From assembly GCA_035533095.1 (NCBI GenBank), contig DATLUM010000042.1, positions 1-40,560 on the forward strand: a DNA stretch of 40,560 bases, in the 5' to 3' direction. The stretch is from Acidimicrobiales bacterium (lineage in GTDB: Bacteria > Actinomycetota > Acidimicrobiia > Acidimicrobiales > Palsa-688). The notes beneath the pieces were generated by a model, which saw only the letters and a program-made list of their open reading frames with translations, was not told the origin of the DNA and did no database searches. Positions 25,006-32,766 of the stretch are shown piece after piece; the stretch's first letter is position 1, and each line of letters begins with the position of its first letter. Both the position numbers and the translations under genes were made by a program.

Positions 25006-26753
25006 TCGATCTTCTGATCCGAGGTGCAACGGTCGTCGACGGCACCGGTTCGCCCCCGAAGGTGGCGGATATCGGCGTAAGCGGGGGGCGGATCGTGAGC
25101 ATCGGCCGTTACGACGGGGAGAAGGCGTACCAAGTCATCGATGCCAGCGGCCTCGTCGTGTCGCCCGGATTCGTGGACCTTCACACGCACTACGACGCGC
25201 AGCTCTTCTGGGACCCCTACGCGACGCCGTCGTGCTTCCACGGTGTGACTACGGTGCTCGGCGGCAACTGCGGGTTCAGCATCGCTCCCGCCGGCGCGGA
25301 CCATGCCGCCTACCTCTCACGGATGATGGCGCGCGTCGAAGGGATGCCGCTGGCCGCGCTCGAGGCGGGGCTGGACTGGGGGTGGGAGTCGTTCTCGGAT
25401 TGGCTTGACCGTCTCGACGGACGCATCGGCGTGAACGCGGGCTTCCTGGTCGGCCACTCGGCGTTGAGGCGCGCTGTCATGGGGAGTTCCGCGACCGGCG
25501 GCCGCGCCACGCCGGAGCAGATCGAGCGGATGGTGGGAATGCTTCGCGACGGGCTCGCGGCAGGCGGCTTGGGGTTCTCGTCATCGCAGGCGCACACCCA
25601 CTCCGACGGCGACGGGAACCCGGTCCCCTCGCGCCACGCGGACACCGACGAGCTGATGGCGCTGGCAGCAGAGGTAAAAGACCATCCGGGAACGACGCTC
25701 GAGCTCATCGTGCCGGGCTGCCTCGGCCGCCTGTCGGAGGAAGAGGCGGATCTCATGGCTGCGATGTCGCTGGCAGGCGACCGCCCCTTGAACTGGAACG
25801 TGCTCGGCGTCACCGCAGCGGATCCGACCGCTCACGAGCACCAGCTCGCGGTTTCGACGCGCGCGGCCCAGCGCGGCGCGACGGTGGTTGCCCTGACCCT
25901 TCCGCACCAGATGCAGATCCGTCTCTCGTTCCTCAGCGGCTTCGTGCTAGACGGTCTTCCTGGTTGGCGCGACACCTTCGCGCTTCCCGTTGCGGAGCGG
26001 ATCGCCGCCCTTCGCGACCCGGCGGTACGCGGGCGTTTGGCGGCGGGCGCGCGATCAGAGGAAGCGGGCATCTTGCGGGGCCTCGCGCGTTGGGACCGGA
26101 TGGTGCTCGCCGAGACGTTCGCCCCCGTCAACGACGGGCTCTCGGGCCTCACCGTCTCCTCGGCCGCGGAGCACCGCGGAGTGGGCCTCTCCGGCGGCCC
26201 CGACGCGGCGTTCGACTTTCTGCTCGACATCGTGACGGCAGACGGTCTCAGGACCGGACTGCAGCCGCCGACGATGTCCGAGAACCCCGATGACTGGAAG
26301 CTGCGCGCCGAGGTGTGGCGGGACCCCCGGACTGTGGTCGGCGGATCGGACGCAGGTGCGCACCTCGACATGATGTGCGGAGCCATCTACTCGACGTCGT
26401 TGTTGGGGGACGGTGTGCGCGAGCGCGGTCTGCTCTCGCTGGAGGAGGCTGTGCACCAGTTGACGGACGTGCCCGCGCGGCTCTACGGCCTGCGCGACCG
26501 GGGCCGTATCGCCGAAGGGTGGATCGCCGACTTGACGGTCTTCGACCCGGAGTCGGTCGGCCACGGTCCGCCGCGCACCCGCGACGACCTCCCGGGTGGA
26601 GCATCCCGCCTCTACGCGGAAGCGATGGGGGTGGAGCACGTCATCGTCAACGGAGTGCCGCTGGTGCAGAACGGCAGGCTCACCGGCAAGGTTCCAGGGA
26701 CGCTGTTGCGCTCGGGAAGGGACACCGAGACCGTGCACGCTGCACCGGTCTAG
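25002..26753 (+). CDS. D-aminoacylase-like N-acyl-D-amino-acid deacylase (amidohydrolase superfamily)
   Basis: The 583-residue enzyme has the split beta-sandwich start of the family (LLIRGATVVDGTG, with a C-terminal return at WIADLTVFDPESVG) around a metal-dependent TIM barrel. Metal ligands expected for D-aminoacylases are visible: His61 and His63 in DLHTHYDAQ, Cys in GGNCGFSIAP (about 90) and Asp in GGSDAGAHLD (about 449). It should hydrolyse N-acyl-D-amino acids or a related N-acyl/carbamoyl compound in the cytoplasm; close relatives are often annotated only as amidohydrolase family protein. The GTG start is preceded by GGAGCTGAG and overlaps the small ORF before it. The following FAD dehydrogenase gene begins 124 bp downstream and may be in the same pathway. 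Confidence 0.88.
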   Translation: MIDLLIRGATVVDGTGSPPKVADIGVSGGRIVSIGRYDGEKAYQVIDASGLVVSPGFVDLHTHYDAQLFWDPYATPSCFHGVTTVLGGNCGFSIAPAGADHAAYLSRMMARVEGMPLAALEAGLDWGWESFSDWLDRLDGRIGVNAGFLVGHSALRRAVMGSSATGGRATPEQIERMVGMLRDGLAAGGLGFSSSQAHTHSDGDGNPVPSRHADTDELMALAAEVKDHPGTTLELIVPGCLGRLSEEEADLMAAMSLAGDRPLNWNVLGVTAADPTAHEHQLAVSTRAAQRGATVVALTLPHQMQIRLSFLSGFVLDGLPGWRDTFALPVAERIAALRDPAVRGRLAAGARSEEAGILRGLARWDRMVLAETFAPVNDGLSGLTVSSAAEHRGVGLSGGPDAAFDFLLDIVTADGLRTGLQPPTMSENPDDWKLRAEVWRDPRTVVGGSDAGAHLDMMCGAIYSTSLLGDGVRERGLLSLEEAVHQLTDVPARLYGLRDRGRIAEGWIADLTVFDPESVGHGPPRTRDDLPGGASRLYAEAMGVEHVIVNGVPLVQNGRLTGKVPGTLLRSGRDTETVHAAPV

Positions 26754-26800
26754 GGAGGTTCGCAGCAAGGCCTGAGCAGAAGGACGCCGCTCCACCCGCG

Positions 26801-26806
26801 TAGGGT
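26801..26806 (+). promoter_or_regulatory. Possible -10 element for the FAD dehydrogenase/ThDP enzyme pair
   Basis: TAGGGT fits the TAnnnT pattern seen at other starts in this window and lies 71 bp before the GTG at 26878, within the only sizeable gap on that side. It would give an mRNA leader of about 65 nt. No -35 is evident. Confidence 0.25.
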
Positions 26807-26877
26807 GTCGTCGGCTAGTCGTCTGCAATGGGAACGACGGCCGACCGGTTCGCCCGTCGGCCGGGAGGGAGGCTTCG

Positions 26878-28320
26878 GTGGCCGACGTGGTGAGATCGCT
26901 CGCCGGCGTGGCGGGATTGCTTGCCGATGTGGTGGGCCACTCCGAGGTCCTGACCGGCGCCGAGATCTCCCCCGACTATTCCCACGACGAGGCCCTCGGG
27001 ACCGACGCGGTAGTCCCCGTCGCCGTCGTGCGCCCGGGCACGACCTCCGAGGTGGCCCGCGTCCTGCAGATCGCGTCGGAGCGCCGGATCCCGGTCACCG
27101 CGCGGGGTTCGGGAACCGGCCTTTCCGGCGGGGCGATCCCCGAATCCCGGGGTCTTCTGGTGTCGTTCGAGAGAATGAACAAGATCCTCGAGATCGACAC
27201 GGACAACCACGTCGCTGTCGTCCAGCCGGGCGTCACCCTCCAGCAGCTCAACGACGCCCTCGAGCCCCATGGCCTCGTCTACCCCGTCTTCCCCGGAGAG
27301 GCCAGCGCATCGCTCGGGGGCAACGTGGCCACCAATGCCGGTGGGATGAGGGCGGTCAAGTACGGGGTCACCAGGCACCACGTTCTCGGCCTCGAGATCG
27401 TCCTGCCCGACGGCACCGTCATGCGGACCGGCGGCAAGTTCGTGAAGTCGTCCACCGGGTACGACCTGACGCAGCTGGTCGTCGGGTCCGAGGGGACCCT
27501 GGCTCTCGTCACGGAGGTCACGGTGAAGCTGCACCACAAGCCGGCTCACCAGGTGACGGCCGTGGCGCCGTTCGGAAGCCTCGACGAGGTGACGCACGCC
27601 GTTCCGGTGATAGTCGGAAGCGGATTGGGGCCGGTCGTGCTCGAGTACATAGACGCCATAAGCATGAGCGCGATCACCTCGAGCGCCGGACTCGACCTCG
27701 CGGTCCCACCAGAGGTAAAGGACAAGGCGCTGGCCTACCTGGTGGTCGTCCTCGAAAACGACCACACCGTTCGACTCGACGAGGACACCGAGTCACTGGC
27801 CACATCGTTGTCGGAGCTCGGGGCGATCGACGTGTACGTCCTGCCGCCCCAGGCCGGGCGCCAGCTGATCGAGGCGAGGGAGCGCGCGTTCTTCGTCGCG
27901 AGAGCGAGTGGTGTCAACGACATAGTCGACGTCGTCGTACCGCGATCGTCGGTGGCTGCATACATGTCCGCCGTGGCCGACCTGGCCGCCGAGCACCAGG
28001 CTTTCATGACGGGATGCGGTCACGTCGGAGACGGCAACGTGCACCTATCGGTCTTCCAACCCGACCCCGACGTGCGCGAGCGGCTGCTGCATGCATTGTT
28101 CGAGAGAAGTATGGCGCTCGGCGGTGCGATATCGGGGGAGCACGGGGTGGCGCGCGCCAAGAAGAAGCACTACCTCGAGCTGGAGGATCCCTCGAAGCTG
28201 GCCCTTCTGCGGCGGATCAAGGCCGCATTCGATCCCGAGCGGATCCTCGCCCCCGCCAACACACTCTTCGAAGACGCGACCGATCCAGGCTCAGACGACA
28301 CAAGGGGATATGTGGGATGA
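26878..28320 (+). CDS. FAD-binding 2-hydroxyacid dehydrogenase (GlcD/D-lactate dehydrogenase type)
   Basis: The 480-residue flavoprotein has a PCMH-type FAD-binding domain. Its landmarks are VVPVAVVRPGTTSEVARVL, GSGTGLSGGAIP, FPGEASASLGGNVATNAGGM and KSSTGYDLTQLVVGSEGTLA. The C-terminal FAD-linked oxidase domain shows TGCGHVGDGNVHL and the family end SGEHGVARAKKKHYL...FDPERILAPAN. Enzymes of this family oxidise D-2-hydroxyacids such as D-lactate, glycolate or D-2-hydroxyglutarate to 2-oxoacids. The Fe-S partner subunit GlcF is not nearby, so it is probably a single-subunit dehydrogenase. The GTG start is supported by GGGAGGGA at the right spacing. Its last codon overlaps the ThDP enzyme start (ATGA), pointing to consecutive steps. 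Confidence 0.9.
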   Translation: MADVVRSLAGVAGLLADVVGHSEVLTGAEISPDYSHDEALGTDAVVPVAVVRPGTTSEVARVLQIASERRIPVTARGSGTGLSGGAIPESRGLLVSFERMNKILEIDTDNHVAVVQPGVTLQQLNDALEPHGLVYPVFPGEASASLGGNVATNAGGMRAVKYGVTRHHVLGLEIVLPDGTVMRTGGKFVKSSTGYDLTQLVVGSEGTLALVTEVTVKLHHKPAHQVTAVAPFGSLDEVTHAVPVIVGSGLGPVVLEYIDAISMSAITSSAGLDLAVPPEVKDKALAYLVVVLENDHTVRLDEDTESLATSLSELGAIDVYVLPPQAGRQLIEARERAFFVARASGVNDIVDVVVPRSSVAAYMSAVADLAAEHQAFMTGCGHVGDGNVHLSVFQPDPDVRERLLHALFERSMALGGAISGEHGVARAKKKHYLELEDPSKLALLRRIKAAFDPERILAPANTLFEDATDPGSDDTRGYVG

Positions 28321-29876
28321 ACGGCGCACGAGTCCTGATGGAGACGTTGGTGAGATGCGGTGTCGACACCTGCTTCACCAACCCGGGAACATCGGAGATG
28401 CAGTTCGTCGCCGCGCTCGACGACGTGCGCGGGATGAGAGCCGTGCTCGGGCTCTTCGAGGGCGTCGTGACGGGCGCAGCCGATGGCTACGGGCGCATGA
28501 AGGACCACCCCGCCGCAACCTTGCTGCATCTCGGGCCGGGGCTCGGCAACGGCATCGCCAACCTTCACAACGCGCGACGCGCCCGCACGCCGATCGTGAA
28601 CGTGATCGGGGATCACGCCACCTACCACCAGCAATATGACGCGCCGCTTCAAAGTGACATCCGGTCGCTGGCCTCCCCCGTGTCGACCTGGGTCGGAACC
28701 GTTGATGCTGCGGGCGAAGTGGGCTCACGCACGCTCGACGCGTACGAAGCTGCGATGGGCCCGCCTTCCGGCGTGGCCACCCTGGTGGTGCCGGCGGACA
28801 TGACCTGGACCGAAGCGGGCTCTCCTGCCGGCGCTCGCCCGGCGGCTGCACCAGGAAAAATGAACGCGGACGCGGTCGCCCTCGCTGCCAAGGCCCTGCG
28901 CTCGGGTGAGCCGGCCGCCCTGTTCATCGGCGGACGAGCGACGCGGCGCGATGGCCTGGTGGTCGCGTCCCGCGTGGCGGAGGGGGCAGGGGCCAAGCTT
29001 CTGTGCGAGACGTTCCCCTCGAGATTGGAACGGGGAGCCGGGATCCCCGCTGTGGAGCGACTCGCCTACCTGGCGGAGCTGGCTGCGCTCCAGCTCGACG
29101 GGCTGAGACACCTGGTGCTGGTGGACGCCAAGTCGCCTGTGTCGTTTTTCGCCTATCCGGGAAAAGCCAGCAATCTCGTCCCCGAGGGTTGCGAGGTAAT
29201 CGTTCTCGCCGGTGCTGGCGACGACGTCGTTGGTGCGCTGGACGCGCTGGACGGCGAGCTGGGCGGAGGGACCCCGGGTGGCGGGGGCAGCGGCATGTCG
29301 CGCCCGGAGCTCCCGAGCGGGCCGCTGACCGCGCAGACCGCCGCTCTGGTCATCGGTGCGCTCCTGCCCGAAGGTGCGATCGTCTCGGACGAAGCGAACA
29401 CGGGCGGAATCTTCCTGGCAGGCCCGACCGCCGGCGCACCTCCGCACGACTGGCTGTGCCTGACCGGCGGTGCGATCGGGCAGGGCATGCCTGTCGCAAC
29501 GGGAGCATCGGTCGCCTGCCCCGGTCGCAAGGTGCTCTCCCTGGAAGCGGACGGCAGCGCCATGTACACGCTGCAGTCGCTTTGGACCCAGGCCCGTGAG
29601 GGACTCGACGTCACGACCGTCATCTACAACAACGGCTCGTACGCGGTGCTGGAGATGGAGTTGGGCCGCGTAGGGGCGGAGGCGCCCGGCCCGAGGGCGC
29701 GCTCGATGCTGGAGTTGTCGAAGCCCGATCTGGACTTCGTAGCTCTGGCGAAGGGGATGGGCGTCCCCGCTCGGCGCGCCTCAACCTGCGAGGACTTCTC
29801 GGAACACCTGGGCAGAGCCCTCGCGGAGCCCGGGCCGTCCCTGGTCGAAGTCATGGTCGGGCGAGGGCTCGGCTAG
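28317..29876 (+). CDS. ilvX: ThDP-dependent enzyme, IlvX/acetolactate-synthase-like
   Basis: The 519-residue protein has the three domains of ThDP enzymes. The PYR domain starts MNGARVLMETLVRCGVDTCF and carries the catalytic-type Glu48 in GLFEGVVTGAADGYGRM and GPGLGNGIANLHNARRA. A middle domain follows. The PP domain holds the Mg/ThDP motif ADGSAMYTLQSLW...NNGSYAVLEMELGR. The NPGTSEM N-terminus and the HATYHQQYDAPL block match the actinobacterial IlvX group rather than catabolic or anabolic acetolactate synthases, and no IlvN subunit gene follows. A decarboxylase or lyase of 2-oxoacids is the likely activity. ATG 28317 overlaps the dehydrogenase stop by 4 bases; the frame is open further upstream but that part is the shadow of the dehydrogenase gene. 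Confidence 0.85.
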   Translation: MNGARVLMETLVRCGVDTCFTNPGTSEMQFVAALDDVRGMRAVLGLFEGVVTGAADGYGRMKDHPAATLLHLGPGLGNGIANLHNARRARTPIVNVIGDHATYHQQYDAPLQSDIRSLASPVSTWVGTVDAAGEVGSRTLDAYEAAMGPPSGVATLVVPADMTWTEAGSPAGARPAAAPGKMNADAVALAAKALRSGEPAALFIGGRATRRDGLVVASRVAEGAGAKLLCETFPSRLERGAGIPAVERLAYLAELAALQLDGLRHLVLVDAKSPVSFFAYPGKASNLVPEGCEVIVLAGAGDDVVGALDALDGELGGGTPGGGGSGMSRPELPSGPLTAQTAALVIGALLPEGAIVSDEANTGGIFLAGPTAGAPPHDWLCLTGGAIGQGMPVATGASVACPGRKVLSLEADGSAMYTLQSLWTQAREGLDVTTVIYNNGSYAVLEMELGRVGAEAPGPRARSMLELSKPDLDFVALAKGMGVPARRASTCEDFSEHLGRALAEPGPSLVEVMVGRGLG

Positions 29877-29926
29877 GCGCGGCTGCCGACCCGGAGGAGA
29901 CGTTGGGTCTCTGTTGGGAGCGATGT

Positions 29927-29944
29927 TTGACAATCGACATGTCG
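29927..29944 (+). promoter_or_regulatory. Perfect -35 hexamer TTGACA next to a 10-bp palindrome
   Basis: TTGACA at 29927-29932 is followed two bases later by the perfect palindrome CGACATGTCG (29935-29944), 53-70 bp before the coiled-coil gene. The arrangement suggests a regulated promoter with an operator between -35 and -10. A matching -10 at 17 bp is not obvious, so the assignment is tentative. Confidence 0.35.
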
Positions 29945-29996
29945 TATTGGGACGCGACCTCTAGCTTCGGGCACTCGGGTTCCCAGGAGGACGGCA

Positions 29997-30830
29997 ATGG
30001 CACTCTCAGACGAAGGCTCCGTTTTTCCCACCTTTGCTCCTTTGCGGCGGATGGGTTCAGCCCACCACGTGACCGTGACACCAGAGAGCGGGGCGGTGTC
30101 GGCCGACGGCGTTTCTCCCGTTGAGGGGCGTGCTGACGAGGGACGGGCTGAGGGCCGGGCCGAGTCGGCAGAACGCCGCGGAGGGCCGGGCGAGCGCAGG
30201 GCTGTATCACCGGAGCAGAGGATGCGGGCGTTCCATTCCGAGCGGATCGCGGGCACGACGAGCGTCTCCCTCGACGAACGCCGGATCGAGTCGGATCGGG
30301 CGGAGACGGAAGACGAGCGCTCACTCAAGGTTGCGAGGGCGGAAGCCGTCGAGTTCGTGGTCAAGGCTTTCGCGGCCGTGGACCGCAACATCGCCCTGGC
30401 GGACAAGGCCCGCCTCCAGCAGGAGAAGAACCAGGCTGCTGCGGAGAAGCTGCGGGTCGAAGTCGAGAAGGAACTGGCGACGGCGCACCAGTTGCGGGAG
30501 GGCGCAGACCTCGAGATGGCCAAAGCCCGATCTCTTGCGGAGGGCGTCCTCGCTGCCGCGCGCGCCGAAGGCGCGCGGATCATCGAGGAGGCTCACGCCC
30601 GTTCCAGGGCAGAGGCAGAGTCCGCAAGGCAGCGACTCGTCGAGTCCCTCAGTCCCCTGCGCGACGTCATAGGGCAGGCCACCGGCACCATCGACGCCTT
30701 CGTCAACACACCGGACTCGGGGCAGGTTCGCGAGGAAGAGACGATCGACGTGCGTCAGGCAGACGACGACCCCGCCGCTGCAGACGACGGCTCCGCCGGT
30801 GCCACGCTGATCGCCTTGCCTTCCATTTAA
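29997..30830 (+). CDS. Coiled-coil protein of unknown function (DivIVA/AtpF-like helix)
   Basis: This is a 277-residue soluble protein. The first 90 residues are disordered and rich in Glu, Arg, Gly and Ala, with repeats like GRADEGRAEGRAES. From about 95 to 235 there is one long, strongly charged helix (e.g. ADKARLQQEKNQAAAEKLRVEVEKELATAHQL and RAEGARIIEEAHARSRAEAESARQR) with heptad character, as in DivIVA-like or ATP-synthase b-like proteins. The C-terminus is acidic. I do not recognise the family; a scaffold role is only an inference from shape. AGGAGG at 29985-29990 sits six bases before the ATG, the best ribosome site in the region, so the start is secure. Confidence 0.75.
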   Translation: MALSDEGSVFPTFAPLRRMGSAHHVTVTPESGAVSADGVSPVEGRADEGRAEGRAESAERRGGPGERRAVSPEQRMRAFHSERIAGTTSVSLDERRIESDRAETEDERSLKVARAEAVEFVVKAFAAVDRNIALADKARLQQEKNQAAAEKLRVEVEKELATAHQLREGADLEMAKARSLAEGVLAAARAEGARIIEEAHARSRAEAESARQRLVESLSPLRDVIGQATGTIDAFVNTPDSGQVREEETIDVRQADDDPAAADDGSAGATLIALPSI

Positions 30831-30874
30831 AGCTGATTCAGGCGGATTGTCCTAGTCCGAACCGAGCATTTCTT

Positions 30875-30903
30875 CGGGTCACCCGCAGGAAACCCAGTCC
30901 TGC
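30875..30903 (+). other. Two adjacent inverted repeats in the leader of the surface-protein gene
   Basis: CGGGT-C-ACCCG (30875-30885) and GCAGGA...TCCTGC around AACCCAG (30885-30903) lie just before ATG 30919. GGGT of the first could also pair with ACCC in the loop of the second, so alternative folds are possible. No known riboswitch consensus is recognised. Confidence 0.3.
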
Positions 30904-30918
30904 TCCGTTGTCGAGGTA

Positions 30919-32121
30919 ATGCCAGGTCAGTCGAAAAACAAAATGAAGCTGGGCGCCGCGGTCGGAACGGTTGTCATCCTGTCGTTCCCGTTGGCAGCCC
31001 AGGCTTCGACATCATCATCGAGCACAGCGCCCCTGGCGCCCGTCGCGACGAGCGGGGTCACCACCGCGACCAAGACCGTGTCGGGCGGGACCCTGACAGC
31101 CCCCCTCACCCAGGCTCTCGCACCGAAGGCCAGCTCTCAGACGGTCCAGACCGTGACGACCCCGGCACCTACAGGTTCCGCGGAGGCCTACGCGGCCGAA
31201 GTCGCGGGCATCGTGGGCATCAGCCACACCAACGCGTCCGCGTCGAGTACGGGCACGTCCTCCAGCGCCAACGCGCTGGAACTGGCAGGTAAGCCCCCGG
31301 CACCCCAGTTCGGGGGCTCCCAGAACGGCGCTGGGACCAGTTCCAACGACCTCCTCGATACAGGACCGAACAGCCAGTTCCGCCTCGAGCTGACTCCGTG
31401 GTCGGCCACCAACACCGAGTCGGGCGGCCAGAACAACGCGAGCGCCATCGCGGACATCGTCGTGCTGGACCTCGGCGACCAGACCACCGCCGAGTCCGCG
31501 AGCCTGCGCCTGCTGCAGTCCACGTCCAACGCCAGCTGGAACTCGTCCGCCAGCTCGGGCAACTCGTCCAGCGACGGGGCGATCCTCACCCTCGGAGGAC
31601 CGAGCGGCCTGAACATCGATCTCCTGCACGCGGACGCCAACTCCAACGGAACCGGGAGCAGCTACCTGCTCTCCGTCAACGGAACCGAGATCGGCAGCAG
31701 CGGGCAGGTCAACGGGCAGTGCACATTGACGATTCCTGCGCTGCTGTCCCTCGACTGCCTCACAGCCAGTGGCGGGACGGCAAACGGCGTCACCTCCGAA
31801 GCCTCAGGCGTTCTGAGCGTCGTGCTCGGCACACCGCCCGCCGGTGCCACGGTCGGTCTCATCCAGTCGAGCACCTCCTCGGGCTCGGCCGGTATGCCCA
31901 GCGTCAGCTCTGGCAACGGTGCAAGCTCATCCGGAAACTCAGCGGGAGGACAGCCGTCCAACAGTGGCAACGCCGCACCTGCGGCAGCGACGGCGAGCTC
32001 AGGAGCCCTTGCGTTCACCGGCGTGAGAGTGCTGACGTTGCTCCTGGCGGCCTTGCTGCTCGGGTTGCTCGGTGCCTTCCTCGTGTGGACCACCCGCCGC
32101 CTGCGGACCGGAGCCGCTTAA
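30919..32121 (+). CDS. Secreted Ser/Gly/Asn-rich surface protein with LAFTG sorting signal
   Basis: The 400-residue precursor has a signal peptide (basic MPGQSKNKMKLG, then a hydrophobic core and a cut near AAQA) and a long Ser/Thr/Asn-rich ectodomain. The C-terminal sorting signal is LAFTGVRVLTLLL, a hydrophobic helix and the basic tail RRLRTG. LAxTG is the motif recognised by class E sortases of actinobacteria, so the protein is probably bound to the cell wall. The middle contains short Cys-containing segments (QCTLTIPALLSLDCL) and repeated SSGNSSSD-like linkers; I recognise no enzyme domain. No sortase gene is in this window. The ATG is preceded only by a close GAGG; ATG 30943 is a less likely alternative. 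Confidence 0.75.
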   Translation: MPGQSKNKMKLGAAVGTVVILSFPLAAQASTSSSSTAPLAPVATSGVTTATKTVSGGTLTAPLTQALAPKASSQTVQTVTTPAPTGSAEAYAAEVAGIVGISHTNASASSTGTSSSANALELAGKPPAPQFGGSQNGAGTSSNDLLDTGPNSQFRLELTPWSATNTESGGQNNASAIADIVVLDLGDQTTAESASLRLLQSTSNASWNSSASSGNSSSDGAILTLGGPSGLNIDLLHADANSNGTGSSYLLSVNGTEIGSSGQVNGQCTLTIPALLSLDCLTASGGTANGVTSEASGVLSVVLGTPPAGATVGLIQSSTSSGSAGMPSVSSGNGASSSGNSAGGQPSNSGNAAPAAATASSGALAFTGVRVLTLLLAALLLGLLGAFLVWTTRRLRTGAA

Positions 32122-32140
32122 AGAGGTGACCGAACCTCTT
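32121..32140. terminator. Hairpin after the surface-protein gene, probably bidirectional terminator
   Basis: AAGAGGT (32121-32127) and ACCTCTT (32134-32140) form a perfect 7-bp stem around GACCGA, beginning at the stop codon of the plus-strand gene. On the other strand it ends in TTTAAG, right after the stop of the candidate small membrane protein, so it may serve both strands. Confidence 0.5.
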
Positions 32141-32250
32141 CATCTCCCCCGCCGGCGCACGTCTCCGTGGACGATGCCGAACGCCAACCACGCCGCCACG
32201 AGGACTGCAAGACCCAGAAAGACAATGGTCAGCACCGGGTAGCCGCACAC
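32140..32250 (-). CDS. Candidate 36-residue single-helix membrane protein
   Basis: On the minus strand GTG 32250 is preceded by GGGAG with five bases spacing. The frame encodes a short polar start, a clean hydrophobic helix (VLTIVFLGLAVLVAAWLAFG) and a basic tail (VHGDVRRRGR) ending at TGA 32142-32140. This is the classic shape of a small membrane peptide with the tail in the cytoplasm. The stop touches a hairpin that could terminate its transcript, which adds support. It lies 69 bp downstream of the His-rich gene on the same strand and may share its mRNA. Function unknown. Confidence 0.45.
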   Translation of the reverse strand: MCGYPVLTIVFLGLAVLVAAWLAFGIVHGDVRRRGR

Positions 32251-32318
32251 GAAGGCTCCCGATCCCTCAGAGATGAAATCACGGCGCGTCTGTACCCATC
32301 GCGCCCGATCCGGTTGCC

Positions 32319-32657
32319 CTACCCGCCCGTCGAATCCGCCTTGGCCGCGGCCGCCGACCTGCTAGCAGCAGTCTTGGTGGCAGCCGTATTCTTCGCGCGG
32401 CTCGCCCGTGGAGCCGCAGGGGCCGCATGATCATGGACATGGGCCTCGCCCTCGTGCTCACGCTCCGCGTCCCGGTGCGGGAAGTGCGAATGGCTCACGG
32501 CTGCATGGTTGTGCTCATGCGAGTGGCTGGAGTTGAGATGATCGAAACCGCCCGTCATCTCGTTGTGATTGTGAGTCACGTGAAAGTGATGGTGGGCGTG
32601 GATTAGAGCCTCGTGGTGATGCTCCTCCCAATCTCCGGCCGGAGCGTTGTCAGGCAT
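32319..32657 (-). CDS. Histidine-rich small protein, probable metal binder
   Basis: The 112-residue product has about two dozen histidines in its first 75 residues, in pairs and HxH patterns (EEHHHEALIHAHHHFHVTHNHNE, HSHEHNHAAVSHSHFPHRD, HEGEAHVHDH). An Ala/Lys/Thr/Ser-rich tail resembling histone-H1-like tails follows (KNTAATKTAASRSAAAAK). I recall similar conserved His-rich proteins of unknown function in other actinobacteria. The pattern suggests binding or buffering of Ni, Zn, Cu or Co in the cytoplasm; no signal peptide is seen. The frame is open to 32765, but ATG 32657 is preceded by GGGAG at good spacing and begins the conserved part (MPDNAPAGDWEEHHH), so I place the start there. Confidence 0.65.
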   Translation of the reverse strand: MPDNAPAGDWEEHHHEALIHAHHHFHVTHNHNEMTGGFDHLNSSHSHEHNHAAVSHSHFPHRDAEREHEGEAHVHDHAAPAAPRASRAKNTAATKTAASRSAAAAKADSTGG

Positions 32658-32753
32658 GGTCACTCCCGGTCTCTCGTCGCGGCTGTACCCGCACCATGTC
32701 ATACCCCAAGCACCGGATCCTGTAGCCAGCTCCTCGCGCCGTGGCTCCACAAC

Positions 32754-32759
32754 TAGGCT
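32754..32759 (+). promoter_or_regulatory. Putative -10 element of a leaderless promoter (class III cyclase)
   Basis: TAGGCT lies 7 nt before ATG 32767. There is no Shine-Dalgarno, and the same arrangement occurs at several other starts here. Confidence 0.45.
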
Positions 32760-32766
32760 GGCCACA

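Noticed and set aside
26805-28316. 504-codon upstream extension of the ThDP enzyme frame
   Set aside because: It lies over the FAD dehydrogenase gene in another frame and is Arg/Gly/Pro-rich; the ThDP enzyme starts at ATG 28317 with a normal N-terminus.
30841-30918. A known riboswitch (c-di-AMP or c-di-GMP type) in the surface-protein leader
   Set aside because: The two hairpins lack the conserved core bases of those families; only generic structure is supported.
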